IMG/VR virus record: IMGVR_UViG_3300030329_006293
Coordinates: 6,725-36,770 of that record
Length of the DNA: 30,046 nt
Strand: one strand, 5' to 3'
From: a virus
Positions 23,036-30,046 of the stretch are shown here, piece after piece; position 1 is the stretch's first letter; each line of letters begins with the position of its first letter. The notes beneath the pieces are model-generated. The model was not told where the DNA came from. It was given only the letters and a program-made list of their open reading frames with translations, and searched no databases. The translations under genes were made by a program, and so were the position numbers.

Positions 23036-23461
23036 TCACTTCGAGTCTGACATATACGTCACTTCGACTTGGCATGTCACGCCATCAATAGTCGATTCTT
23101 CAAGTTCTGTTAACCCATAGAGTTTATTCGTCAGATACACAGACACAACAGTTTCTGTTACGGTTAAAGTTCGATTAGTCTTAAACAAATCTTCAAGACC
23201 ATCTGCAAATCCATAGCTCAATCGATTTCCATCTTGAGACCAAGATTGTGTAAGATAGCTAATAGTTAACGTTAATATGTGCTGTGTTTTAGTTGAACCC
23301 AATTGTTCTAGTTCGTCAGATTCAGCTAAGATTGTACAGAGTGGGAAGTCAAAGGTTTCATCATCCTTAGTAGACTGTACGTAGTGTTTGATATCTACGA
23401 ACTTATTGGATTGAATCATTAAGTTCTGGATAGCATCAATAATATCCTGAGTCTTACTCAT
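23036..23461 (-). CDS. Tail terminator/neck-like protein
   Basis: 141 residues. Alpha-beta pattern: N-terminal helix TQDIIDAIQNLMIQ, strand DFPLCTILAESDELE, strand QHILTLTISYLTQS, helix LSYGFADGLEDLFKTN, then beta strands ending DGVTCQVEVTYMSD. This helix/strand order and size match tail terminator or head-tail joining proteins, as does its place after the connector gene. It overlaps that gene by four bases. Specific family membership was not recognised; the call rests on order and secondary structure. Confidence 0.5.
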   Translation of the reverse strand: MSKTQDIIDAIQNLMIQSNKFVDIKHYVQSTKDDETFDFPLCTILAESDELEQLGSTKTQHILTLTISYLTQSWSQDGNRLSYGFADGLEDLFKTNRTLTVTETVVSVYLTNKLYGLTELEESTIDGVTCQVEVTYMSDSK

Positions 23462-24186
23462 GAGCTACTACCTCCAACAACTTCGATGATTGGAAGTTGC
23501 GTGTAATAATCTCCATTTCCATAATCTCTATCGAGTTCACGCTTGTGCACATCGACGAGAGCATGCCATGTTTCTCCCAAATCATTTCGAGTCTCAAAGA
23601 CTTTCTTCTTGCCAGCTGTCGATACAACAATAGAATTGCTCTTTAATGATGTGACGCCAGGAAGAATCATTATTCCATCTGCTAGATTCTTGACAATGTC
23701 AAGTGCAGTGTTTTTGTATTGGATAGCAAGTGAGGACTGTTCTTTCCTGCCAGTACTCGCGTACAAGGCATTCAATACTCGCTCAGAAGATAGAGAAGCA
23801 CTCAACATTTGGACTAAGGCGGGATATGCAGCGGGGCTGCCAGATTGAGAGAAAGGTACCACATAGTATTGCCCTAAGTAAGCATCAATCACAGCATCTG
23901 CCTCTTCCTGGAAGGCTTCTATCTCGGAGTCCGTAAAGAGAATGTTGGTTGTCACGTGGTATTCATCCGAAGCACTGGGAGAGGCTACAAGATTGATGGT
24001 ACGAGGCAATGTTATCGAGAAGTCAGCCGGAGTTGATAAGGCTGTCCCATTCTTCGTAATGGATACCACGGACTCAAAGTTTTGTCTAGTGAGAATCTTA
24101 TCATTGCTGATGTTTGCACCAGATACAGTTTCACTAGTTTGTGTACCTGATAGAAGGCGAACTCGAGATGTAGAAGAATACGCCAT
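23458..24186 (-). CDS. Head-tail connector, Mu gp36-like (DUF1320-like)
   Basis: 242 residues. Residues about 85-175 carry the adaptor pattern: FTDSEIEAFQEEADAVIDAY, LGQYYVVPF, YPALVQMLSASLSSERVLN and a helix with AIQYKNTALDIVKNLADG. This is the 'ID.YL..RY.lPf....P..l......A...' signature of DUF1320 and gp6-type adaptors that sit under the portal. The N-terminal 80 residues are an extra beta-rich domain (VSITKNGTALSTPADFSITL) not typical of the small Mu gp36. It follows the capsid genes in the usual order. Confidence 0.7.
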   Translation of the reverse strand: MAYSSTSRVRLLSGTQTSETVSGANISNDKILTRQNFESVVSITKNGTALSTPADFSITLPRTINLVASPSASDEYHVTTNILFTDSEIEAFQEEADAVIDAYLGQYYVVPFSQSGSPAAYPALVQMLSASLSSERVLNALYASTGRKEQSSLAIQYKNTALDIVKNLADGIMILPGVTSLKSNSIVVSTAGKKKVFETRNDLGETWHALVDVHKRELDRDYGNGDYYTQLPIIEVVGGSSS

Positions 24187-24192
24187 TTGTCA

Positions 24193-24543
24193 TCACTCTT
24201 GAAGGCGCGCGATTAGTTCACTCTTCTTTCCAGAGGTGTCCAAGTCGCGCTCCTCGCATAGAGCTCTGAGTTCTTTGGCTGATAGCTTAGTGAGGTCAAG
24301 TTCTTCCTCTTCTTCAGCTTCTGGCTCAGCTTCAAGTTCAGGTTCTTCTTCTACCTCTTCAATCTTTGGAGCAGCACTTTCTAATTGTGTAATTTCTTCA
24401 ACTAGTCCTTGTCCCACTAGTCTACGAAGTTGAAATGCGTCCCAAGGGCTTTCTTCAAAAATCTGACCTTCTTCAGTACGTCGGACCTGACCGACTACAT
24501 CATACATTAGGCCAGCAACTAACGCCTTTACTGCCATGGTCAT
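24193..24543 (-). CDS. Capsid-associated acidic protein with C-terminal SAP domain
   Basis: 116 residues. An N-terminal part (about 1-50) is followed by a Glu-rich linker (about 60-82) and a SAP/HeH helix pair at 84-116 (LTKLSAKELRALCEERDLDT, then KKSELIARLQE). Phages often encode such Rho-N/SAP-tipped proteins next to the capsid gene; some are head accessory proteins. Two starts are possible: ATG 24543 with GGGAGG upstream for operon read-through, and ATG 24537, which lies 26-27 bases after a TATA core and would be leaderless. The exact role is not known. Confidence 0.7.
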   Translation of the reverse strand: MTMAVKALVAGLMYDVVGQVRRTEEGQIFEESPWDAFQLRRLVGQGLVEEITQLESAAPKIEEVEEEPELEAEPEAEEEEELDLTKLSAKELRALCEERDLDTSGKKSELIARLQE

Positions 24544-24557
24544 TAGTATGCATCCTC

Positions 24558-24569
24558 CCTTTATTAAGG
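24558..24569 (-). promoter_or_regulatory. Internal TATA-type promoter
   Basis: On the - strand CCTTAATAAAGG, with core TTAATAAA at 24560-24567, is centred 26.5 bases from ATG 24537, the same distance as at the ligase gene. It would allow the neck genes to be expressed separately from the capsid gene. Confidence 0.6.
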
Positions 24570-24573
24570 TTCC

Positions 24574-24756
24574 TCATTCTTCGATTATGACGACTGCACT
24601 GAGTTCTATGTAAGTGACTGTTCCGTCAGGCTGCGTGCATTTCACGTGATTAGGGGCTTCCCATGGACTTACTACAATCTCTCCTTTTAGCGCGCGCTCG
24701 GGCGGACGGAAGACTACTTTTCCCTTGGGAATAAGTCGGCCATCTCGGCCAGTCAC
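24574..24756 (-). CDS. Small hypothetical protein
   Basis: 60 residues beginning at GTG (24756), with AAGGTGAT a few bases upstream. Beta-rich and compact: RLIPKGKVVFRPPERA, KGEIVVSPWEAPNHVKC, GTVTYIELSAVVIIEE. No family recognised. It lies 13 bases after the capsid gene stop and before the internal promoter, so it shares the capsid transcript. A minor capsid or assembly role is possible but not shown. Confidence 0.6.
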   Translation of the reverse strand: MTGRDGRLIPKGKVVFRPPERALKGEIVVSPWEAPNHVKCTQPDGTVTYIELSAVVIIEE

Positions 24757-24769
24757 TCAATCACCTTAC

Positions 24770-25690
24770 TCAAAGGTTGTACATTAGGCAAACGCCTTTT
24801 GGTTCCTTCAATACTGGTACAAGGTCTCTCCAGACTTGAATGTGATAGCGGTGGTCTGCATCACTTGTGTAAGTGTGAATGTTTAGCTTGCCCATAGTGC
24901 TGTAGTCAGGGTCATTAGATGTGTAGATAGTACAAGCTGGATTGTTCATATCCATTAGCAAAGCCTTTCCTTCTGGAAGACCAGCGTCTTTGAGCTTGTG
25001 AATCTTCATTCCTTCGACCATTCCGTTCCAGTCTCCAGTTGTTGGGTCTTTGACCCATTGGAAAGTGACACCAGTTTCGAGGTATGCTTTCAATTCTTTG
25101 TAGTTGGTTGGAGTCAAGAACAAGTCAGTTGGCGCGTACGCGTAGCCAGCTTGGTCTTCAATCAATAGAATTGCATCTCGAATGTTGTCGACTGGAGTTG
25201 CACTACCGCTGCTCCAAGCTGTGGTGCAATCAAATGTTAAGACTGCATCATCGCCAGTTTGAGTGGTGTCCAAATCATTGGTAAGAGTGTTCAACACTTG
25301 GGTGTTGATGGACTCAGCTACCCAGAATGCTAGTCTCTTTAGACCACGGTTGATGTGGTCAATGAATGTTTCATAACGTCGAACCCTTTCATCGAAGTCC
25401 ATCTCGAATGCGAATTGCATCATCTGAGCAGTCTTCTCTTGAATGCCACTCATCTTGACGTGTGGGAAGGTTCCATCTTCACGTCGTAGACTTGGGGCCC
25501 TCTTGTTAGGGTCGTTCGTTCGAGAGTATTGCTCTTTGAACCATGTGATGGACAATGCATCCACTACAACATGAGGGAACATATCCTCCCAAGGTAGGAG
25601 TGGGTCCATGAAGTCCATAATGGTTGATTCGACAAACTCCTTTCGCAAGTAGCGGTCATTTGGTAGGGTATTTACATTTCCTAGTGCCAT
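24770..25690 (-). CDS. Major capsid protein, HK97 fold
   Basis: 306 residues. Features: N-terminal helix YLRKEFVESTIMDFMDPLLP, an elongated strand region with HVKMSGIQEKTAQMMQFAFE, the spine helix VRRYETFIDHINRGLKRLAF and AESINTQVLNTLTND, A-domain core with DNIRDAILLIEDQAGYAYAP, TDLFLTPTNYKELKAYL, and C-terminal strands IQVWRDLVPVLKEPKGVCLM. This is the HK97-type order. Position between the protease/decoration genes and connectors agrees. An A9 run upstream and GGAG ten bases before the ATG suggest strong translation. No long N-terminal scaffold domain is present, in keeping with a scaffold fused to the protease. Confidence 0.88.
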   Translation of the reverse strand: MALGNVNTLPNDRYLRKEFVESTIMDFMDPLLPWEDMFPHVVVDALSITWFKEQYSRTNDPNKRAPSLRREDGTFPHVKMSGIQEKTAQMMQFAFEMDFDERVRRYETFIDHINRGLKRLAFWVAESINTQVLNTLTNDLDTTQTGDDAVLTFDCTTAWSSGSATPVDNIRDAILLIEDQAGYAYAPTDLFLTPTNYKELKAYLETGVTFQWVKDPTTGDWNGMVEGMKIHKLKDAGLPEGKALLMDMNNPACTIYTSNDPDYSTMGKLNIHTYTSDADHRYHIQVWRDLVPVLKEPKGVCLMYNL

Positions 25691-25733
25691 TTCATTTCAT
25701 CTCCGTTCTTAATTTTTTTTTCATACATTGTCA

Positions 25734-26294
25734 TCAGTTAGCACTCAATAGTCCGTAGTATCCGAACAATGCAGGAATAGTATCTCCGCTGCTAGCAGCT
25801 GCGTCTGCTAGTGCAACGATTGTAGAGTATCCAGCACCAAGCTTATCGAAAGCATTGATTGTGGTTCCTCCAACTGTTAAGTAATCTCCAAGGTCAACTG
25901 CTGTGTTTGCTCCTTCAAGAACGACTTCTCGAGTCATGATTCCGAAGACTTCTACAACTACAGTTCGTAGAACTTTGTTTGTGACTTGGTTTGCTTGAGT
26001 CATAGTTTCATTTAGCTCGCCAATGGGGACGTGCTGTGCGATTCCGATTGGATTGGCTGTAGTAGCGGTTGCTTGAGCAACACACCATGCTGCTCCACCA
26101 GTAGTATCAACTGGAACAAGTTCTACCAAATCGCCTTCTGCGATTGGTGTACCATATGTGACTCCAGTCACATCGCCACGAGGACCACTAATTGTGGTTG
26201 CTGTTGCGTCTCCTTCCATTGCTTGGAACGTTATGGTAAGCGTGTTGTCACCAAAGTTTCCGCGTAGTGCTGCTATATTCGATTCAGTTGCCAT
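25734..26294 (-). CDS. Capsid decoration-like protein
   Basis: 186 residues of Ala/Gly/Thr/Val-rich beta strands: TLTITFQAMEGDATATTISG, GDLVELVPVDTTGGAAWCVA, NPIGIAQHV, VVEVFGIMTREVVLEGANTA, GDYLTVGGT. The pattern of a potential 'set to default, process to reuse' beta barrel fits DUF2190-like head proteins and trimeric decoration proteins. It starts after AAGGAGTGA, the end of the protease gene, and lies directly before the capsid gene, the usual place. It probably cements the capsid surface; the exact family is uncertain. Confidence 0.6.
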   Translation of the reverse strand: MATESNIAALRGNFGDNTLTITFQAMEGDATATTISGPRGDVTGVTYGTPIAEGDLVELVPVDTTGGAAWCVAQATATTANPIGIAQHVPIGELNETMTQANQVTNKVLRTVVVEVFGIMTREVVLEGANTAVDLGDYLTVGGTTINAFDKLGAGYSTIVALADAAASSGDTIPALFGYYGLLSAN

Positions 26295-26301
26295 TTCTTA
26301 T

Positions 26302-27285
26302 TCACTCCTTAAAACCCATTTTTTGTCGGAATTCTCGCTTATCCTTTTCGAGCTGAGACATTGCAGCTTCCTCTGGTGAGAACTCTGCTGCGTCTGCTAG
26401 GTCATCTAATGGAACAACTGCTCCAAGACCAGCTTCAGCTCCTTCCCAAAGAGTCATTTGCTCTTCGTTAAGGCTTAGCAAGAATGTGTGTAGCTCGGCT
26501 GAATGAGATGGCTTAAATCTCCCTTCATCCATAAGAATTGAGACACGAGCGTCGATTTCTGCGACATGCTTCTCATGCTCAAGTGAAGCTTTGTGTGCTT
26601 CGAGTTCTGCGATTTGTGATGACATTGCTTCCATTTGTGCTTTCAACTCAATGTTTTCAAGCTCAGCTGTGTCATCCTTTTGAAAGTCATTTTGCTCAAC
26701 AACTGGCGCCTCTTCTTCCAATTCTGGTTCACATTCGCACAGTTCTTCATTTGTTTCTTCAACAATTTCTTCTTCAGTCATTTCTATTTCAGCTCCTTCC
26801 TCTTCCAGAGTTGCAACACTAAAATCAGTAATTTCACAGGATTTGCACGCTGGATTACCAGTTAGTGAAATCTCGTTGAAATCCATAATTGTAGCCATGC
26901 CATTCTTTGTCTGAATCTGAACTCCGACTGAAACGGAGTTTAGTTCTCCAGATTTAACACGGCTAATTGTGTTGGAATCGAATACCTTCAAACCAGCAAA
27001 TCCTTCACTGTCTACTGATTCTACCCATCCTTTAACATCGTCAGGAGTTTCGAATTCGTGGCTTACCAAAACTCTACGACCTTCGAGCATTGAAATCTTT
27101 TCTCCAATGTCGTCAGCTGCGAAGTAAATGCCATTCCATACTCCTTCGTCTAGTGCAAGAGCACGAATGTTCATGTACTCTTTATCTTCGTCATCTTTAC
27201 GAAGCTCTACAGAAGCAAATTCAAGAGTGACCATTTTGTCATCGAGCTTTTCCTCGACGATTTCTGGAACTGCGACTCCTGTCAT
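26302..27285 (-). CDS. Prohead protease fused to scaffold
   Basis: 327 residues from ATG 27285; an in-frame TTG at 27294 is less likely because the TATA spacing puts the mRNA start near 27292. Residues about 17-155 are the serine protease: RRVLVSHEFETPDDVKGWVE with catalytic His76, GELNSVSVGV with candidate Ser117 (or Ser119), and the closing strand FNEISLTGNPAC. A strongly acidic linker follows (about 160-200), then a coiled coil (about 205-250, IELKAQMEAMSSQIAELEAH) and a C-terminal helical tail ending FRQKMGFKE. The layout is protease plus scaffolding domain in one chain. It builds the prohead and then clears the core. Confidence 0.85.
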   Translation of the reverse strand: MTGVAVPEIVEEKLDDKMVTLEFASVELRKDDEDKEYMNIRALALDEGVWNGIYFAADDIGEKISMLEGRRVLVSHEFETPDDVKGWVESVDSEGFAGLKVFDSNTISRVKSGELNSVSVGVQIQTKNGMATIMDFNEISLTGNPACKSCEITDFSVATLEEEGAEIEMTEEEIVEETNEELCECEPELEEEAPVVEQNDFQKDDTAELENIELKAQMEAMSSQIAELEAHKASLEHEKHVAEIDARVSILMDEGRFKPSHSAELHTFLLSLNEEQMTLWEGAEAGLGAVVPLDDLADAAEFSPEEAAMSQLEKDKREFRQKMGFKE

Positions 27286-27312
27286 TTGGCTCAAACTTTG
27301 AAAGTGACTTAG

Positions 27313-27324
27313 CCTATATTAAGG
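27313..27324 (-). promoter_or_regulatory. TATA-type promoter of the capsid operon
   Basis: On the - strand CCTTAATATAGG, with core TTAATATA at 27315-27322. A start about 26 bases downstream lies near 27292, giving a leader of about seven bases before the protease ATG and no room for a ribosome site. It stands in the 60-base gap after the portal gene. Confidence 0.65.
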
Positions 27325-27354
27325 GTCCTATCGAATTCTTGAAATTGCCGACAA

Positions 27355-28902
27355 TTAGACCCCAAGCCAGTAAGTTCGAATGGTTTCATCTGTCTCCTGG
27401 CTAAGTATGGTCTCACGACGCCCTAGTAGTTCGGCTTCAGTTTGAGTCATTGCTCTACCACCGCGCTCCGCGATAGCGTATAATTGAGGCATGACATTCT
27501 TTTTATTCTTCCTGTGGTTAATAGGTGGATGTTTTGATTCTGATAGTCGATTCACTACTACTCGTTCTAGACTCTCTGGATTTTTTGGGGGGTCTCCTGG
27601 AGAACGGATTTCCTTGGGATCGACCTTCCGTTCTCCAGGAAGTGGGGGCTGTGAAGCGCCTTTTGGCAAATTGGTTGAAACGTCTGGGAAAACCTTAGGG
27701 TCGTAAAATTCGTCTGGTTCTGGAAGTTCAAGGAATTGTCGAATCCATCTTTCAGACGGACCAAGAACTCCAGAAGCTACAAGCTCTGTAATCATCTTGG
27801 AAAGACGCTGTTGGTCAGAGCGAGACCACGACTTGAAAGTGATTTCTGGGTACATGTCGAAGTCCCCAAAGTTCAGTCTTACCATTTCGCGAATATCCCT
27901 GTTAATTATGGTTCTGAGCTGCTGTTGGAGCGCACCAATGCGTGAGAGCTTAAACATCTCGTAGTGTACCTCGCTGAGTGCTCTCGACCCCATTTGTTCG
28001 TCCTGTCCAATGAGCAGAGAGGGGACCAGCATCCCTCGCATAATTTGAGCGTCATGATATCGTATCGCATTTTCGAAAGAAGTACCATCTTTTGTTGACT
28101 CAAGCATGTCTACTTCTTCCCCATCTCCAAGAGTAATAACTGCACTATTCTTCGCTGATTGTAGTGCACTATTCATGTCTTGCGTATCGCGATTGGTTTT
28201 CCCAACAAGCATAGGAGCTCCAAGGTTTTCCAAGAATTGAGAATGGAACTTCATGAGCCAGTCTTTAATGTACCAATTTTTGTATACAGGTTTTAGAATA
28301 CTCTCACCGTATGGGTCTCCAAACTTGCGATTCATACACATAATGTTGACTTTGCGTGCAGGAAGCTTCACACTGTCTCTATTATATCGATTCTGAATTA
28401 CTGCTGCTTCTTGTTTCATTCGACCTTTCTTGTCCATCTTAAATGTGACGGTTTCAGGTGGTAAAGTTTTGTATCGCTTAATGACCCATCTTGATTCTGA
28501 ATCTTGACCCCACACTTTTTCAGTCACACTAAATCCTGCCCAAAGACAAGTCAACATATCTGTAAGTACCTGGAACATATCGCTATTTACTCCGTCATTC
28601 TTATTGATGTTTCCGAATGCTGAACGAATAAACCACAAAATCTCGTCGCCCTTTTCTGGGTCTTCTGAAAAGGGAAAATTAAATTCCCATCCACTACCAA
28701 TCGTAGCAAGTGTGATAACTTCAACACCAGCACGAACTTGACCATCACCCATCATCAATTTGTATGTGTCTAGACCAACTTCGTCAGTATTTAGAACTTC
28801 ACCAAATCGCTCCTTACCGTGACTGAATATCCTCTGTTGAGTAATACCCATATCGCGACGCATCTTGCGATTTGGCACGGGGACGGGATCGTCATCTGCC
28901 AT
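27355..28902 (-). CDS. Portal protein, Mu gp29-like (DUF935-like)
   Basis: 515 residues. Matches the DUF935 portal pattern: YKLMMGDGQVRAGVEVITLA near the start, GFSVTEKVWG, KRYKTLPPETVTFKMD, FGDPYGESILKPVYKNWYIK near residue 195, FLENLGAPMLVGK, ALSEVHYEMFKLSRIGALQQ and LRTIINRDIREMVRLNFG. The C-terminal 90 residues are Pro-rich and basic, with a strong inverted repeat in the DNA. It forms the dodecameric DNA gate at one capsid vertex. Its ATG has no ribosome site but a TATA box 27-28 bases upstream, so it may be leaderless; it is also reached by read-through from terminase. Confidence 0.87.
   Translation of the reverse strand: MADDDPVPVPNRKMRRDMGITQQRIFSHGKERFGEVLNTDEVGLDTYKLMMGDGQVRAGVEVITLATIGSGWEFNFPFSEDPEKGDEILWFIRSAFGNINKNDGVNSDMFQVLTDMLTCLWAGFSVTEKVWGQDSESRWVIKRYKTLPPETVTFKMDKKGRMKQEAAVIQNRYNRDSVKLPARKVNIMCMNRKFGDPYGESILKPVYKNWYIKDWLMKFHSQFLENLGAPMLVGKTNRDTQDMNSALQSAKNSAVITLGDGEEVDMLESTKDGTSFENAIRYHDAQIMRGMLVPSLLIGQDEQMGSRALSEVHYEMFKLSRIGALQQQLRTIINRDIREMVRLNFGDFDMYPEITFKSWSRSDQQRLSKMITELVASGVLGPSERWIRQFLELPEPDEFYDPKVFPDVSTNLPKGASQPPLPGERKVDPKEIRSPGDPPKNPESLERVVVNRLSESKHPPINHRKNKKNVMPQLYAIAERGGRAMTQTEAELLGRRETILSQETDETIRTYWLGV
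27595..27640. repeat. Perfect 14-bp inverted repeat inside the portal gene
   Basis: TCCTGGAGAACGGA (27595-27608) and TCCGTTCTCCAGGA (27627-27640) are exact reverse complements, separated by 18 bases. In the portal mRNA the hairpin ends three bases before a C6A6 run (27583-27594 region). The arms encode LPGER and RSPGD in the Pro-rich tail. Confidence 0.8.
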
Positions 28903-28922
28903 AGTATTAGGAACGGTGATGG

Positions 28923-28934
28923 CCTACTTAAAGG
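28923..28934 (-). promoter_or_regulatory. TATA-type promoter of the portal gene
   Basis: On the - strand CCTTTAAGTAGG is centred 27-28 bases before the portal ATG. It overlaps the last codons of the terminase gene. The core TTTAAG differs from the TTAATAwA seen elsewhere, so this is the least certain of the set. Confidence 0.45.
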
Positions 28935-30046
28935 TTGTTAAACGCTCCCCGTTGTACGGTGAACTTCTTCTTCGCATTGAACGCAAACTGTCTTGCGCCA
29001 TCAGTTATCATCTGTGTGTTGCCTCTTTGGTAGACTTTAATTTCTCTAACAGCACACCATATCGCAGCTACCCAGTCTCCTAAGTGGCCATCTGCACCCT
29101 TTAACTTCGCGTCTACAGCACATAACTCATTCATTTTATCCCAATGCATGCCAAGTCTAATCTCTTGTCGGTGCATAAGTTCCCATAGGCTTCTAGCCAT
29201 AGCGAGCTTCTCAGCAAAGGAGAAAGTCACTCCCGCGACTGGCACTCCCATGCCTCTTAGAGCATCTACATTTGTGTCTTGAGTTCCTGTAGCATCACAA
29301 TTAACTTTAACTATTCTACCGCCTTGCTCGAATATCTCGTAAATCTTTTTGACTCTCTCCCACTGGTCGTTGTATCTTGTACGAATCCAACTATCCCAGA
29401 AAATCTCGTGCCATTCCTGAGTTTCTGTAAACTTACCAAGAACGGTTATACACGTCTTGTGTGCTCCACTGCCGGCCCAGTCTATACCAATTTTGAATTC
29501 GCTATATTTTGCGAGATAGTGGTCTATCTCCTCACGACTACTCTTCCAAATATCCAACGGTAAGATGTCATACATTGTGTCTTTGATAAGCGAAGATTCA
29601 TAGAACAATTCGTCTCCACCAACGAAATGTGCAAATACTTCTCTTCTTGCCGTAAGTGCATCTACAGTCTGAAGATATTCAATAACTTCAGGCTTACTCA
29701 TATGTCCACCAGTTTTCTTACACCCATGTACTTTAGTTATGTGGTCGACAGTTAATTTTCTGTGTTCTCCATCATCGACTAATGCCCAGCCTTCATCATT
29801 CAAATCTGCCATTGGGAAGTGGAACACTGTATAGCCTTGACTTGCATCTGTCGCTTTATCATAAAACCATCCAGCATCATCATAAGGTGTAGAACCAATA
29901 AATTCGTGATTGTCTCCAGATAGAGAAGAAATCGATAGGTCATGATAATCTTCATCCTTTACCTGTGCTGCTTCGTCCCAAACTATTCCATCAGGAGAAC
30001 GACCACGTTTTGTTGCTCCTCCGCTGGCCAATGCGTTAATAGCTGA
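28928..30046 (-). CDS. terL: Terminase large subunit, 5' end outside window
   Basis: The visible 372 codons run open to the right edge; the Walker A part lies beyond it. GIVWDEAAQV is the Walker B strand with catalytic Glu, and FIGSTPYDDAGWF is the coupling motif. The RNase H-like nuclease follows: KIGIDWAGSG (first Asp), VNCDATGTQDTNVDALR (second Asp) and GHLGDWVAAIWCAV (third Asp). It pumps DNA into the prohead through the portal and cuts concatemers. The portal gene follows 25 bases after its stop. The ATPase and nuclease signatures make the call firm; the packaging strategy cannot be told from this fragment. Confidence 0.92.
   Translation of the reverse strand, partial: SAINALASGGATKRGRSPDGIVWDEAAQVKDEDYHDLSISSLSGDNHEFIGSTPYDDAGWFYDKATDASQGYTVFHFPMADLNDEGWALVDDGEHRKLTVDHITKVHGCKKTGGHMSKPEVIEYLQTVDALTARREVFAHFVGGDELFYESSLIKDTMYDILPLDIWKSSREEIDHYLAKYSEFKIGIDWAGSGAHKTCITVLGKFTETQEWHEIFWDSWIRTRYNDQWERVKKIYEIFEQGGRIVKVNCDATGTQDTNVDALRGMGVPVAGVTFSFAEKLAMARSLWELMHRQEIRLGMHWDKMNELCAVDAKLKGADGHLGDWVAAIWCAVREIKVYQRGNTQMITDGARQFAFNAKKKFTVQRGAFNNL

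Noticed and set aside
25709-25722. A9 run before the capsid gene as a promoter
   Set aside because: It lacks the TTAATAwA core and the spacing seen at other starts; more likely an A-rich translation enhancer or chance.
27583-27594. A AAA AAT run in the portal gene as a second -1 frameshift site
   Set aside because: The -1 frame ends after about 20 codons with no known fused product, and the hairpin lies upstream rather than downstream of the run, the wrong side for stimulating slippage.
1-30046. tRNA genes, CRISPR arrays, integrase or attachment sites
   Set aside because: The few noncoding gaps are short and show no cloverleaf, repeat-spacer pattern or recombinase gene.

Overview
The window looks like about 30 kb of a tailed double-stranded DNA virus (class Caudoviricetes) whose host is most likely an archaeon. 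The virus assignment is firm: part of terminase large subunit, a portal, a protease-scaffold, a HK97-type major capsid protein, neck proteins, a tail tube, a pair of tail assembly chaperones with a -1 frameshift site, a tape measure and two very large tail-tip proteins. The archaeal assignment is inference from three things: a B-family DNA polymerase with archaeal-style motifs, a small ATP-dependent DNA ligase, and repeated TATA-like boxes of the type CCTTAATAwAGG. Several of these lie 26-28 bases upstream of a start codon, as expected for leaderless archaeal mRNAs. Marine Euryarchaeota viruses of the magrovirus kind are one candidate group, but nothing here fixes the host.

Layout. 1-4614 (+) is a tightly overlapping replication and nucleotide operon: a SLOG-like Rossmann protein (5' end cut off), PolB, a thymidylate synthase-family enzyme with an Asn-to-Asp change typical of dCMP hydroxymethylases, a tandem AbrB-like protein and a SAP-like/zinc-binding protein. 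4615-4882 is a convergent, structure-rich intergenic region. 4883-19428 (-) is the tail module read leftward: tail tube, chaperones G and T, tape measure, a 2438-residue beta-rich fibre/adhesin and a 1183-residue hub-like protein. 19525-21088 (+) is an inserted cassette (DNA ligase, zinc protein, winged-helix protein, possible small Cys protein) with its own leaderless promoter, divergent from the tail tube promoter. 21089-21243 is a second convergent intergenic region. 21244-30046 (-) is the head and neck module: terminase (5' end cut off), portal, protease-scaffold, decoration-like protein, capsid protein, small proteins, connector, tail terminator-like protein, three small proteins, a gpG-like morphogenesis protein and an HNH endonuclease.

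How it fits together: terminase and portal package DNA into a capsid built from the major capsid protein on a protease-fused scaffold; the neck proteins join a siphovirus-like tail whose tube length is set by a fairly short tape measure; the tail ends in two giant proteins probably responsible for receptor binding. The left operon copies the genome and may supply a modified cytosine nucleotide. Head and neck genes resemble the phage Mu set (gp29-type portal, gp36-type connector, gpG-type protein), although the tail is of the long, frameshifted-chaperone type. No tRNA, rRNA, CRISPR array, integrase or insertion sequence was seen.
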